Translations under genes and position numbers: made by a program
Assembly (NCBI RefSeq): GCF_026210795.1
Contig: NC_089429.1
Location: 1,984,001 to 2,048,000 of the forward strand
Direction of reading: 5' to 3'
From: Rhizophagus irregularis
Taxonomy: Eukaryota > Glomeromycota > Glomeromycetes > Glomerales > Glomeraceae
DNA length: 64,000 bases
Shown here: piece by piece, positions 20,045 to 32,500 of the stretch
How positions within the stretch are numbered: position 1 is the stretch's first letter
Layout: every line of letters starts with the position of its first letter
Notes under the pieces: generated by a model
The model's database searches: none
Seen by the model: only the letters and a program-made list of their open reading frames with translations
What the model was told of the DNA's origin: nothing

Positions 20045-20671
20045 TTTTTCGTTCTATCAAATCGAGTACTAATTTATAGTTACCTAATCTTCAATTGCCG
20101 AATGTATTTTTTCCAAAGATCCGCGCTCCTACCCGGTTATCCTCCTGCGGTTCTACAGACCTTCTAGGGATTATACTTGCATGTCAGAGTAATATGTTTA
20201 CCTGAGTATGTTAGAAGTGCAGATTACCCGCTTACTTGCTCACTGCGTTCGCTTTACATAAAAGTAATCAACCCGCTAACCGAAGATATAAACCTACCCG
20301 CTGACCTACCTGTTATCAGTTCGAAAAGCCGATTGGAGGCTAAGAAATGTGGGACAGATTTTTTGGGACAGACGGGACCGATGGGACGCATTTTGGGGGG
20401 TAAAAATAAAACTTTTTCTGGGGGGATGTCCTTTCCTATATTTCTGAAATATCTGTCCCATTTGTCCCATCTGTCCCCCCCCTCTTATTCTCTCTTCTTT
20501 TGCTTCCTTTTCTATTGTTTTCTGGTTTTTGGTTATATATTTATGGGACAGATATGGGGACAGATATGGACAAATATATGGGGAGTCATACCCCCACGGA
20601 GGGGGGATGTAGGTACTGCGAAGCCGTGGCCGAGGTGGGGTGAGCGCTAGCGAGACACACTACCAGCCCGA
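20045..20671. other. Terminal non-coding region of the virus-like element (left copy)
   Basis: About 600 bp with unusual composition: G- and C-rich runs, repeated GGGACA / TGTCCC hexamers in both orientations (20350-20570), and a GC-rich end reading GAGCGCTAGCGAGACACAC. Matched by 54885-55509. This is the likely element terminus, and the hexamer clusters could be replication or protein-binding sites. The open frames that cross it look spurious. Confidence 0.6.
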
Positions 20672-20682
20672 CGACAAAGATA

Positions 20683-21368
20683 AAGATTCGTAAGTACAGT
20701 ACGAATCTTTATATATTTTTTATTTTTATTTTTTTTTATCATTTTGGAACAGTTTACTAACCGTTCCTTTCTTTTTTTTATAGGTTCAGGCGGGCTTTTG
20801 TGTGGAAAAACCAAGATTCGTAAATACGAATCTTGGTTTAATTTTTTTAATTTTTTTTTTTTAATATTAATGAACGGTTACTAATAACCGTTCTTTCTTT
20901 TTTTTAGGATCGGGTGGAGTGGGCTTCCGACCTTCGGGAAAAGAAGAACCAAGATTCGTAAATACGAATTTTGGTTTATTTTTTTTTAAATTTTTTTTTT
21001 TAATATTAATGAATGGTTACTAATAACCGTTCTTTCTTTTTTTTAGGATTGGGTGGGCTTCTGACCTTTGGGAAAAGAGAAACCAAGATTCGTAAGTACG
21101 AATCTTGGTTTATTTTTTTTGATTTTTTTTTTTAATATTAATGAACGGTTACTAACTAATAACTGTTCTTTTCTTTTCTTTTTAGGTCTCGGGTGTTTCA
21201 GATGTCTTCTGAAGAACGGAAAAAACCAAAGATTCGTAAGTAAGTACGAATCTTGGTTTTTTTTCTTATTTTTTTTTAATATTATGAACGGTTACTAACC
21301 GTTCTTCTCTTTTTTTTATAGGTTCGGGTGGATTGCTAAAGAACAATCAAAGATTCGTATATACGAAT
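20683..21368. repeat. Tandem array, five 121-144 bp units each with two palindromes
   Basis: Units start at 20683, 20813, 20951, 21085 and 21229, with a partial sixth at 21350. Each begins with a hairpin (AAGATTCGTA...TACGAATCTT), has a T-rich stretch, then a second hairpin (AACGGTTAC..TAACCGTT), then a polypyrimidine run ending in TAGG and a GGTTCGGGTGG-like piece. No coding frame spans it. It starts right at the end of the virus-like element. Confidence 0.88.
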
Positions 21369-21539
21369 ACATGAATCATGTAATTGTGGAATTGTATTTG
21401 AATTAGCAATATTTTTTGTAAATTAGATAGATGCAATAATAATAATATAATTCTAAAGTATTTAAGCATTAATAAATACATTTATTTAATAAATTTGATA
21501 AAAAAAATCAAAATAAATTCATAAATAAATGGGTTGTTA
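21369..21539. other. AT-rich spacer
   Basis: No gene or structured repeat seen. Confidence 0.5.
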
Positions 21540-22135
21540 TTAGACCATAATTCGGCTTAAAGTTTTAATGTCGAATATTGGTCAATTTAAGCCTGAATAA
21601 TGGTCGAATAATTTGTCCAAATTTGGGACGATTGGCACCCTCCCTATAAAAAAAAATTTTACTTAAAATATATTTAAATTGTATTTAATTTTCTTTAAAA
21701 TATACTTAATTTTCTTATTTTATACTTAAAATATACTGAAAATTGAATTTTCACAAAATTTAAATTAAATTGTATTTAATATATACTTAAAATATATTTA
21801 ATTTACACTTAAATTTTGCCTATTTCAGTATATTTTAAGAATATTTAAAATAAGAATATTTTAAGTATATTATTATGTACTTAAATTATACTTAAATAAT
21901 ACTTAATTTTTGCCTATTTCAGTATATTTTAAGTATAAAATAAAATTTTAAATATATTTTAAGTATAAAATAAAATTTTAAGTTTATTTTAAGTATATTT
22001 TGGCAAAAATATTTTTTATAGGGGCCTAAATGCGCCCAAAAATTCGACCTCAATTTGACACAGATTAGATCATCATTCAACCTATATTTGACCTGGTCAA
22101 ATTTAGGTCGAATTGTCAATTTTCTACTAGTGTGA
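21540..22135. repeat. Diverged inverted-repeat (MITE-like) block
   Basis: The block is flanked by TTTGGGaCGATT..CCCTATAAAAAA on the left and its imperfect complement, TTTTTTATAGGGGCCTAAATGCGCCCAAA, on the right (given here as two separated parts of the same arm). The centre is filled with TACTTAAAATATA / TTTAAGTATA repeats. The right edge ends TTCTACTAGTGTG. It looks like an old non-autonomous DNA transposon; no clear target duplication was found. Confidence 0.4.
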
Positions 22136-22416
22136 TTTGACACTTTTTTATTACACATCTGGAAAAATCTATCACAAAAGAATCAGCACTTGCGTAATTA
22201 GGATACTGTATATTATTATTATGTATTACAAAGTATTACGAACAAACGACATTACCTATTTAATTGCAATTGTCTTTTATTACCAAAAAATATCCAGTCT
22301 AAATTTTACTTGCAGGCTCAGTGATTAGAAAATAAATTTATATTGTTATACAAAATAATTGCTGTATCGATATTATCGATATTTAACTAACAAATACAAT
22401 ATCTAGTTATTTAGTG

Positions 22417-22659
22417 TAAGGTTGCTTGTCTAAACCTCTTCAAAATCCTATGATTAGTTTCGTCAAAATTTTACTATAGATTTATTATAGTTTCGGCAGA
22501 GTTTCGGCAGTTTCGGCATTTATAATAAGTTTCGGCAGTTTCGTCTTTCTCTAAAATTTCGCCAGTTTTTTAATATAACTTTAATATAGTTTTGGCAGAA
22601 TTTCACTTTTTGGCGAAACGCCATCTTGCCTAAACCCTAGGTTTCGGCAAGCAACCTTA
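22417..22659. mobile_element. Non-autonomous hAT (MITE) related to the 10482 element
   Basis: 243 bp bounded by TAAGGTTGCTTG and CAAGCAACCTTA, the same ends as the full hAT, with perfect 8-bp target duplications ATTTAGTG at 22409-22416 and 22660-22667. The interior is GTTTCGGC-rich and has no gene. It could be moved by the transposase at 10990. Confidence 0.92.
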
Positions 22660-23061
22660 ATTTAGTGATATCATTTGAATCGTTCGTTAGTAATCAAAGA
22701 AATTCACATTATTGATTAGGGTAATACTGTACAAAAATAAAATTGAAAAAAAACCGATAAATACGAGAAGAGTTCATTAACTTCAAAAGTCGTAAAATTG
22801 TTAACAATATTTGTGATATTTGTCATAAACAGTTTTTACCTATTTAACAGATTTACAAAATTAAAATAACGATTTTGAATTACTTAAATTATATGAATTA
22901 ACATAAGCGAAGCGAAAGAAAAATATTTTTAAGTATAACAATCTAGAGAAAATTGGATACATTATTGCGAATGGATCGTTATAAACAAATAAACTAGAAA
23001 GTATATCAATAACCTAAAGTTTTTGTCAAAGCTTATTTAATCAATTTGACAGGAATGTTTT

Positions 23062-24160
23062 TTACTTTCTTCCTTTGGAATAAGGAACAGTAGGCACATT
23101 ATCGTTTTTAAAATCAATTATACTAAGTGTTTCATTTATTTCGAAAATATTTGGTCGTTCATCCAGCTCTTGTTCCCAGCATTCTATTAAGATAAATTAA
23201 AAATTAGGTTGAAATGAGAAAAATAAAATTGCACTAGTTCCAAAGAAAACATTTTTTACACTTTACTTTGATAAAGTCTAATAAATTTAACATTCGTGTT
23301 CAGAACAGGTTCTTCTCTTACACCACTAAGTATTTTATATGTAATATGATCACCTTCAAGGCCATCAAATGGTGATGAGCGGCTAGTTAGCTCCCAGAAT
23401 ATAACTCCTAAACTATATATATCTGATTTCTCGTTTATCTTATGCAGAATTTTTTGATTGAGCATTTTAGGATCCACATAAGGTACTACTCCCCATACTT
23501 GAATATTATAATAACCTGACCCTTTTAGACATGATGAACGACCAAAATCTGCTAGCTTTACCGCATCTTTGTGAACTAAAATATTATTAGGGTGCTAAAA
23601 AAGAAAACGTTAGTACATATTATAGTAACTAATGTATTAGATAATTTATTAAAATACTAAGAATACTTACAAAATCTCCGTGTACGATTTTCTTTGTATC
23701 ATGTAACCAACAAATTGCACTTGCGATTTCTTTTGCAAACCTTAATTGGTTCTTCCATTCAATAGTATTGTTCCTTAGATATTTTCCTAATGTCCCACCA
23801 TCCGCATATTCGAGAATAAGCAAATATTTTTTTTCATCTAAGAAAATTACAACACATTAACAAATACTTAAATATAGGCATACATAATTGCATAATTGTT
23901 ACTCTACCTTTTAATAGCCCTAAATGTTAAACAAACCTAGAAAGAAAATAATCTATAAATAATTTATAAATAAGATAAAAAAATGTTGTCGATGACACAC
24001 CTCTTTGTTATTGACTGATTTTTTAATTGCGTACATTGTTGACGTATTCTTCCAATTTGCGATATAAACAGATGGAGATCCTCCAAAGCCTATAATCTTG
24101 GAATTAATAAGATCACAAGAGTCATAGTGATCAATTATCTTGTCCCTCAATAATCCATTC
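23062..24160 (-). pseudogene. Protein kinase of the expanded Glomeromycotina type, probably degenerate
   Basis: Exon-like blocks on the minus strand: about 23997-24160 (glycine loop GFGGSPSVY and YAIKK lysine), 23671-23837 (EYADGGTLGKYL...IVHGD), 23267-23594 (HPNNIL, ADFG, YVDPK, EKSDIYSLGVIFWELTSRSSPFD) and 23062-23183 (KCWEQELDERP, stop at 23062). Junctions fit GT-AG. Between the first two blocks the helix-C and beta-4 segment is missing apart from a GLLK remnant, so the ion-pair glutamate is absent, and no start codon exon is visible. The catalytic loop reads HGD instead of HRD, common in this family. It is closely related to the kinase at 45469-46711. Either a pseudogene or a pseudokinase with an unseen small exon. 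Confidence 0.65.
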
Positions 24161-26024
24161 AGCCTGTCAGCATAATACTGTAATCAGCATGCATGTAATT
24201 AAAAAAAAAGGGTATACATAAATTTAATTCAGTCTGTTGTGTAGCGTTAAAAAAACCCATTTGGTATAAATAGCTGGATTTAGGGTATGCGGATCATCCT
24301 TATAGACCAGTACTTCTATAATCCTTACTGCGCATTCCAGGCCTTTCATATTTGACAATCAGTTGTTTTTTGTCTGAACATACCCGATTGACACAGAATA
24401 CTATATGCGAGAAATGTGGGTGTTGTACAGACACTGCCGTGTGATCATTTGTTTAGGTTTAGTAACATAAGGGTACATACTGTGAGCTTGTTGATCACTA
24501 CTCTGTTTTCCGGGACCGTCGGTCTCAGAAATTTTAGTCTCATGATTTTCTTCGTAGTCGATTATGACATTTTTGTTTATTTTGAGCCCTGCTCACGAAG
24601 ATATTATTATCCTGTTTTTTCTTAAGAATATCAAACCTGTTTTACAAATGATCTGTTAATCATTGCAGCTATTGATATGGTAGAAATCTTGCCAAAAGAA
24701 TAAGGGCTGTGCAACGTAATATATTTGCATACAATTATTTATTCATTCATTTCAACCTATTTTTCTCGTATGATTAATAAAGCAAACACAATCAATTTAC
24801 CAAATTCAGATATATAATGGAGTGGGTTATGGATTGTGGGAAGTGAAGCGAACATGTATGCTAATCTATTCTCGAGATCATCAATCCAAATAAATGCACA
24901 GTAACGTTTAGTATATATGTCACACATATAATAACAGAAGAAAAAAAAATAGTCAAACTACGAGACCGTGACCCTTTGGTCACACATAGCGTAGCATGGT
25001 AACATGTGGTACAAATTATTTTTTCGGCATTGTGACTGTCCCTTGGAATCTACATGGATAAACATAGTATATAACGAAAAAAAATCTAATTATTAATGGT
25101 TATAGTGACGTAGTCGATCAATAACACGAGACAAAAAAAATCAATCACAAAAATACCTAGGTATAAACTAGTGCGAAATCTATTTATATAATATTGATAC
25201 GCATTAGCTTCTTAACAAGGCGCCTTTGCCAAGAAGCCTCCCATAACTGTCAATACCAAACTGTAAGCGACCGGTATAACAGTTATAGGATTGACTAAAA
25301 TATGGGATTTTCAATCAACGAAATGTATCACTAAAATGTTCAACTAAAAATGTACTACTAAAAATCTATAACTATTGTTCCTGAAATTGTCCGATCCTTA
25401 CAGTAATAACTAGGTGTGGTATACCCTGAGCGTCTTGCTGCTCAACCACGCTCTGTATTCATTTTTTACCATTCAGTCTGAAAATGCCTAAAGGCCCATA
25501 CATTATCAATTATGTGGATGATTAATAGACAAATGTATACAAAAAAAAATCTTTATGATTTTTCGAGGAACGAGGAAAATTATAAAGGGCAAAACATCTA
25601 TGACAGGAAACAACGAAAATTGAGATGAAATCGTCTCAAATGGGACACATTGCACAACTTGATTTCATACTAATGAATTTTCTTTCTTTAATTTCGTTAT
25701 TTTTTTGTCCATAGGCAAATACCTCAGTTTGTTGATATATACGGAAAATTATTATTCCATGATTATCACGCCTATAGATAGTAATACATTGTGAGACAAT
25801 AGTGAAACTATCTTCTACTTTAAAGGTAACAGATTTTTAACGATGAGTATATCGCATTGCCTAAATAGTGGTTTTAGCTAGTTCCACAAGTTTCGAATTA
25901 ATGCGTACAACCTTGTTTAGAAGAACAGTTACCAAAATAGTCATAAACATAATCGCAATTTATCCGTTTATGGAATCTGGTTCAGGTATGATATCGTTTT
26001 CCCTTTTAGGGTTTCTTCGGATGT
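24161..26024. other. Non-coding AT-rich stretch left of the 18 kb transposon
   Basis: No supported gene. It contains one copy of the dispersed motif ACTACGAGACCGTGACC with the palindromic GTGACCCTTTGGTCAC (24955-24983). The rest shows no structure I can name. Confidence 0.5.
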
Positions 26025-26030
26025 AAAACC
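26025..26030. repeat. Target-site duplication AAAACC (left of the 18 kb transposon)
   Basis: AAAACC directly abuts the inverted end and recurs at 44066-44071. Confidence 0.85.
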
Positions 26031-26228
26031 TATGGCACGCCGGACTGGACAGATGTTTAAAGGTGAACTACATATTGTTTAACGTTTAAGGTTAAATGTA
26101 AAGTCAAAATGATTTGCCATTACCGTCAAACCATTTGACTTTAGAGTCATATCCTTTGCCAATACCGTCATATCCTTTGCCAATATCGTCAAATTGTTTG
26201 ACTTTCCAGTTATGTTACACAAAAGTTT
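26031..26228. repeat. 198-bp terminal inverted repeat, left
   Basis: Reads TATGGCACGCCGGACTGGAC onward and matches the complement of 43868-44065 with about six mismatches and no gaps that I can see. Contains two adjacent CATATCCTTTGCCAATA-type repeats inside. Confidence 0.92.
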
Positions 26229-26428
26229 TACTAACGAGCAAAGCATTTAACGTTAAAGTTCAATTTGTTTGTCGCCAGGCAAAGAGTTTAATGTTTGGGT
26301 TCATATGAAATTCTATTTAAAGTCTTATCCATTAAAGGTTATGCGTAATTTTTAACCATTTTTAGTAAAATTTTTTGACCATTAAAGGTTATGCGTAATT
26401 TTTAACCATTTTTAGTAAAATTTTTTGA
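26229..26428. repeat. Left subterminal repeats of the 18 kb transposon
   Basis: About 1.5 copies of the 41-bp unit (complement of the right-end array) lie at about 26229-26300. Two perfect 50-bp direct units, ATTAAAGGTTATGCGTAATT..., follow at about 26329-26428. Confidence 0.75.
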
Positions 26429-26779
26429 ACATAAAAGGCAATTTAAGCAAATTTTATACATATTAAGATAATTTCAAATCACTTAATATGGTATGACCAA
26501 AAATAATTTAAAAATCACCTTTTTTGAAAATTAACAAAAACATCTCAAAAAATTTTTTTTTTCTCGCGAACATGTGGTATACCATTAGTTTAGGCAATAC
26601 GGTTTTTACCATTTTTTTTCTCACATTCCCCTTATCCAATTTTTACCCCTGACTCCTGTACGCATTTTTTATTTTTTCACGTACAAAACTTTTACTTCGC
26701 GTATAAATCTCTTTTCCAAATATCTTTTTTTGTGTATAAATATCTTTTCTCTCATATACCATACATAATATTTTCAATA

Positions 26780-29595
26780 TGTTTGGAAAGGGAAAGTGCT
26801 TTAAAAAGGATTGTGGCTGCCAGAAATTTTGGCAAAAGCCTGACGCCTCAGATGCTAATATGTGTGGTTGTGATCACCACGAAGCGTTTCACGAACAAGT
26901 AATAAGTTTATTTTCTTTTATTATCTGTTATTGTAATTAAACGGATTAATATAAATTTTATGAATTTTATTTAGAGACCAACAGGAGAAAGTAGTTCATT
27001 TGCTTCTGCTTCTACTGTGGAATCCAATAATGATAGGAACTCTTTAACAAGTTTACGCGTTCCACCTGAAACTCTATTTCTTGCTACAAATCGAATACCT
27101 CAAGAGATTGATTCGATACAGTCAAATAATGTCCGCGCATTTTTACGTTCAGAACAACTCAAAGGAAACTTGTCAGTTGTAGCTACTAATATGTCCAATA
27201 GATTAAATTTTGATTTACAGAAGGAACATAGCAAATACAAAATTAATTCCAAAAGAAGTTATAAAAAAAATAAGACCAAATCAATTTCATTTGATTTCAC
27301 CTTAATTCCAAAAAGAAACATATCCACTATCCCAAAAAGAGGGAATGAACTGTAAGCTTTTTTCTTTTCTTTAATATTTTTTAGTTTAATATAATTTTTC
27401 ATGTAATTATTTATTACAGATGGGACCAGTTGAATTCCCAAAATTTGTTATTAAGGAAAATTTCCTTTAATCAAGACGATCCATATTATATTAACAACCA
27501 AGTTACTTCAGTCTTCCCTTGTTTAAATCAAACTGGCTGGGTATGCTACAAAGCAAAGACTACTAGTGAACTTGAAGAGACTCCATTTGAAGCTAGTGCT
27601 ATTAAAGATCTTGAATATATTAGAAGGTATCATCAATATTTAAATTTTGATATTAATTTATATTATTGATACTGATTTAAATTGATTTTACAGAGCATCT
27701 ACGAGTAAATCCAAAGTATATATAAAACCCATTATTGACAATTTATGTGAATCTTCTGACAGTTCAACTGACAATGAGGAAATTGAATCACCTGATGGCT
27801 CACTTCAGAACCTCATGAAGGATTTCCAACGCAAATTACAAGACCAATATATTAATAGTAATACTACTATTCATATAACTGTAAACGAAAATTACATTGT
27901 TGAATCATTATTTCAATGGGTTAAGGATGCAAGTGATGATGATTTATTGCGTCGTCCATCAATCGTATTGGTTTTAGAAGAGTAAATAATTTAATATTAA
28001 TAATTTGTTTTTTGTTTTTATTTTAAATTTATTTTTCTTTATTACAATTTTAGTGTAACAGATACTGGAGGCGTTTTCCGTCAAATAACATCAACTTTCT
28101 GGAACAAAGTCCTTGAATGTGATTTGTACTTTACAAATGGGATAATCGATAACACAACGGAATCTCATATTCTAGGCAAAATGTTATTTTGGACCATCTT
28201 ACACTGTGGTCTATGGCCACAGTGGCTTCACAAATTGCATATACAATATTTTATTGATGAAAAAATAGACGTGGTGAACGTTCTAAAAACAACTAATCAT
28301 AATGTTTATCGCTTATATCGTCAAATAAAACACAATATTGACGCTAAAAAATCATTAAATGTATATTTAAGCAATAGAGAAATTGATGTAAGTATAATTT
28401 AAATTTAGTATAATTTTTTTAAATAAAAAAAAAATTAAATTATAAATTAATTTTTAATACTTAGGGTGAATTTAGTTCTTTAAGTAAAGAAGAACAAGCT
28501 GCTTTTATAGCAGAATATGAAATTATCACCATAAGAAAAAAAGCTCTTGAGGAATTAAAACTTGGATTCGATAGATTTAACATTATTAATGTCGACATAC
28601 TATAAAATACTCAGATTAATATTTATATTACTTAATTGAAACTTTCATTTTTTAGGAGTTAAAAAACAACTGCAATTATCATAATTTAGTTCGGGAGCTT
28701 TACTACAAATTTACATACGAAATTATAATGAATCAATTTGATTGCAACCATGTGGAACTTCAGGCACTCCATAAACCTGAATATCTTCAACTATTTAACA
28801 AGTTTAAAGAGATGTTAAAGTCCATGAGTGAAACGGAATTAAAAATAGTAATGAAATTTATCACAGGAGCAGAAATAATTCCAGCAATTCCCAAAATTAA
28901 GGTATTGTAAATACTTTCATTAATTTTATCATTAAATTAAAATATATTTAATATTAAATTTCAATTAGATCTCATGGGTTAACCTTAAACCAGAAGAAAC
29001 TTCTCTCTGGGTAAATCGATTACCACGTGCCTCTACATGCGGAAATATGTTAACCTTATGTGAAAATTACGAAATGTCCAGTGAAGGATTTAATGTCTTT
29101 AAAAATGATCTATATGTTGGATTTATGAATTACGAAGCTTTCTCAGAGTCCGTATATTCAAGAACTTACAATATTAATTATTCTTTACAAGATGAAATTA
29201 GGAATGCAATGGAAATCTCACCAAGTTCACCAAGTTCTTCTACAGTTGTGACCCCAATTCGATTATCAACAGCTCAATTTAATTCAACATCTACGGTTAG
29301 ATCTTCTGGTAATTCACTTGATAATGCTATTTTTATTGATGATGCAAACAACAATTCTTTAGAATTAAATGCAGATTCTCATCAGGTAACATTTTAACTA
29401 AATTATTATAAAAAAATTATTTAAATAAGATTTAATAATGAATTCTTAAACATAGAACTCTTAAACTTTTAGACCGCTAGTTTGAATACAGAAAGTCAAA
29501 GAGAATACCGATGGGTAAATGTTAACCCTTTAGAACGAAGAACAAGGAGGAGGAACAATGATTCCGAAGTTGAGGGCGAAACAACAAATAATTAG
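26780..29595 (+). CDS. HECT-type E3 ubiquitin ligase, nine exons, cargo of the 18 kb transposon
   Basis: Exons by GT-AG and frame continuity: 26780-26898, 26975-27351, 27420-27626, 27694-27981, 28054-28387, 28465 to about 28590, 28656-28901, 28969-29385 and 29473-29595; about 745 residues (start within one base). The N terminus is a Cys/His cluster (C7, C12, C14, C29, C31, H33, H34, H38), a likely zinc site. A basic Ser-rich linker follows. The HECT domain begins around DVTDTGGVFRQITSTFW, continues with LGKMLFWTILHCGLWPQWLH and ends with KFITGAEIIP and LPRASTCGNMLTL, where the Cys (about residue 590) matches the HECT catalytic cysteine. A Ser/Thr/Asn tail follows. It would transfer ubiquitin to targets. 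The sixth donor is not canonical, so that junction is uncertain. G2E3-like HECT proteins are the nearest relatives I can suggest. Confidence 0.78.
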
Positions 29596-32500
29596 GGCTA
29601 TCTCTATTAAAGTTTAAATATATTTTATCAAAGTTGTAGCAATCAAATTTTGAATATATTGATGATAAATGAAATTTATTTTGTACGTAATGAAAATATT
29701 CAAGTATCTTTCATTATTAATCTTTTCTCTCCCCTTGGTCAAACGATGAAGAATCGGTATATTAAGAACCGGTTAAGAATTAGTTTCTGAGTGAAATTCA
29801 CAATAATTAGTTATTGCTCAGTAAAATCATCGATGGTCCATATGGTTAGAAAATGATCTACATTCTAATAGAACATGCATAATGATCGAACAATGGGCTG
29901 TGCGACACAAATTCCTCCTAAATCTGCATAGTTCATAAGTTTGAAGTAAAGTAAAAAGCTTTTACACATTAACTGTTAACACCAGAAATCTAGAATTAAA
30001 TAAATGGTTCGTTGGTTTTTCTTTTTTATTTTTTATAGATTCTTACTTCTCCGAAGGGGACTTTTGCGCCATTACCTATATGAAATGTCTTTTGGACGCG
30101 GGTAGATCTTTTTTTCAGTGGGAATTTCGGGAATTGACTTCAAGAAACGCATTAATATTCCTTTTATTTTATTTTTTGTAGGTTCCATATTCATTGGACG
30201 CGGGTAGGTTATTTTTTAATGGAATTTCCGGAATTGACAAAAGAAATGTGTCGACGTTTAACATTTATTTTAGATATGGGTATATTATTTTTTTTTTAGG
30301 TTTTAGAACGAACTTTAAAATACACATTAACGGATCTTTTCTTTAATTTTTGTAGGTTTTAGGCTTCGATTCTTTGGAGATAAGTGTGTAAGCATTGATG
30401 CTTCAAACCTTTTGCTTTTCTTGCTTCTTTTAGGAAACATTTTACTCATATTTCCTTTTTTCTTTCTGGACTTCATTTCTTGGTTAATGGGTTTTACTGC
30501 AAAGCAGGACAATCAAACGAATAACTGGTGACCTGATACCAACCAAGGACAGAAATAAAAAAAAATAACTAAAAAGGTTTTAGTGTTAAGTTTCAAATAT
30601 TTTTTCTTTTCTTCTTTTAGGAAGCATATTATAAACATTTTCTTTTTTATCTTTGTAGGATCCGGGCAAAATTCCTGGGCGGTGCTATAACAAGAAGTAC
30701 TGTAAGTCGGTTTTGATACTTTGAAACTTTACTATTCTTTTCTTAAGAATTATCCATTAGGGATGACTTTGAGTACGAGTACCAATTATTTAAGGTATGG
30801 TAGTATAAGGGTTAGAATTTTAGGAAATTAACTTTTAGCTAATGTTCCTTTCAATTTATTTAGAAACAACCAAATTCTCTAGGGTATATTGATGTGGAAA
30901 CTTTGACATATACTTATATTTGTTGTTAATGGTTTGGAACATTGTTCCAGTTGGTTCGATTCCAACAAACAACTATACAAAATTCTAATATTTCATAATA
31001 ATAATAAAGTACAATGCATATAGTAAGTATAAAATCAAGATATCATTGTGATATTTTTCGTTAAAAAAAAATTTCCTGTGTAGGATCATTATACAGCTCC
31101 TCCTATCTATCTTACCAAATACTCCGATATCAATATTTTTTATTTTTGCCAAGTTGAAATTTTTCTGTCGTTGTGTTCTCTCTATCTCTTACAGGAATTT
31201 TTCACATACATTCTATTTTCCTCCTTTCACTTTCTGTCACACCCAACACGTTTCCTACCACCAACACGCTCTTTTTTGCTATTTTTTGCTATTGCTTACA
31301 CTACAGTTGTTCGCCCTAAGGTTCTTAATTATCATCACATTATTTTTTCTAAATCTGATTTAAAAGCTGCTATTGAATCCAAAAAAAAAAGAAGCTGAAA
31401 CTAAAAAAGAAATATGAAAGTTAATAATAAATAATGATACGAAAAGAAATAAGAAAATAAATACACACCCGGTCATCAAAAAAGTATGATGATTATCAGG
31501 TAAAACCAATTATTTAAATAAAGAGGGGGACGAAAGAGAGGGAAAAAAAGAAAGGAAGAACGGAAAAGAGCAATTACAAAAGAGAGCGAAGTAAAAAAGT
31601 TTTTATCTTCTTTCTAATCTTCAATTTTTCACGTTAGATCTTGCATTTGATAATGTTTCCTAAATGATCAACTTCCATCAAGTATGATGCTCCTAACGAC
31701 AAAGATCAATGCACACCTGAGCTTGATTCTTGATTTCAACAGACTCCTCCAACCTGAATTTTGGATGTGCTTAATTTTCTCCTACCAGTCAAACATTTAA
31801 AATCTCTTTATTACATTTACGTTCTACAACTAATAGATAATTGTGATGCTCCTAGCGACAAAGATCAATGTCCACCTGATCTTGATTTCAAAAACTTTCC
31901 CCAACCACGAATTTAATTTCTCCTCCCGGTCAAACATTTAAAATTTGTCCTCTTTATCACATTTATGTTCATCTAGCATTCACAACGTCAATTAATTTTA
32001 CGTAAATATATGCTTTCACCCCTTTAATTTCTGAAACAAGCATATTTAGATTTCTCCATGGCCATATACCGGTGATATTTGACCTCCTATTTTCTTTACT
32101 CTATTTCTTCCTGTTCCTCTCACTATTCCTCCTGTTTTTCTGGATTGGGTTCATGAATATAATTATAGTCTCAAATTCATACATTTCCCCTTTCCTTCTG
32201 ACAATTATTAACTGTTTTCTTCTTTCCAGAGATACGACTGGTATATATATATAGCATCTTCTACGACACCTATTCACCTTTTTATTATTCATCCCGTTTT
32301 TCCAGTTCTATGTTCTTTACTTTTCTTGCTATATTTATTTCTTAGCTTTCCTGGTTGCTTTTAATGCAATAACTAGGTGAGAAAAAAGTCGAATGTAATT
32401 TAATAATTGCATCCAATCACGTGTTTCTGACAATGAAAATTGGATTATCAAAATGGTGACTATTTTTTAAATCAGGATTGACATTTTTTTAAACGCATAT

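Larger units (their letters stand above)
1..20671 (-). mobile_element. Endogenous DNA virus-like element, left copy (with LINE and hAT nested inside)
   Basis: The right boundary is where homology with the inverted second copy (54885-64000) stops; the sequences beyond it are unrelated. The other end lies left of the window. Parts in element order: GC-rich terminus, primase/helicase region, family-B DNA polymerase, IQ-motif protein, small protein, F-box protein, NPxTGRxI-repeat protein and a partial small Cys protein. Without the nested LINE and hAT about 8 kb of element sequence is visible. No capsid, packaging ATPase or integrase gene falls in the window, so family placement is open: a Polinton-like or other protein-primed polymerase element is my best guess. 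Several genes look whole; besides the two insertions perhaps one or two breaks. It is very young, since the second copy is nearly identical. Confidence 0.75.

Noticed and set aside
20177-20650. 157-codon open frame in the viral terminus (and its mirror at 55108-55377)
   Set aside because: It runs through GGGACA repeats and G/C runs, differs in frame between copies, and shows no recognisable domain.
31154-31398. Two overlapping frames rich in Phe/His
   Set aside because: Low complexity, no conserved motif, in a repeat-rich spacer.
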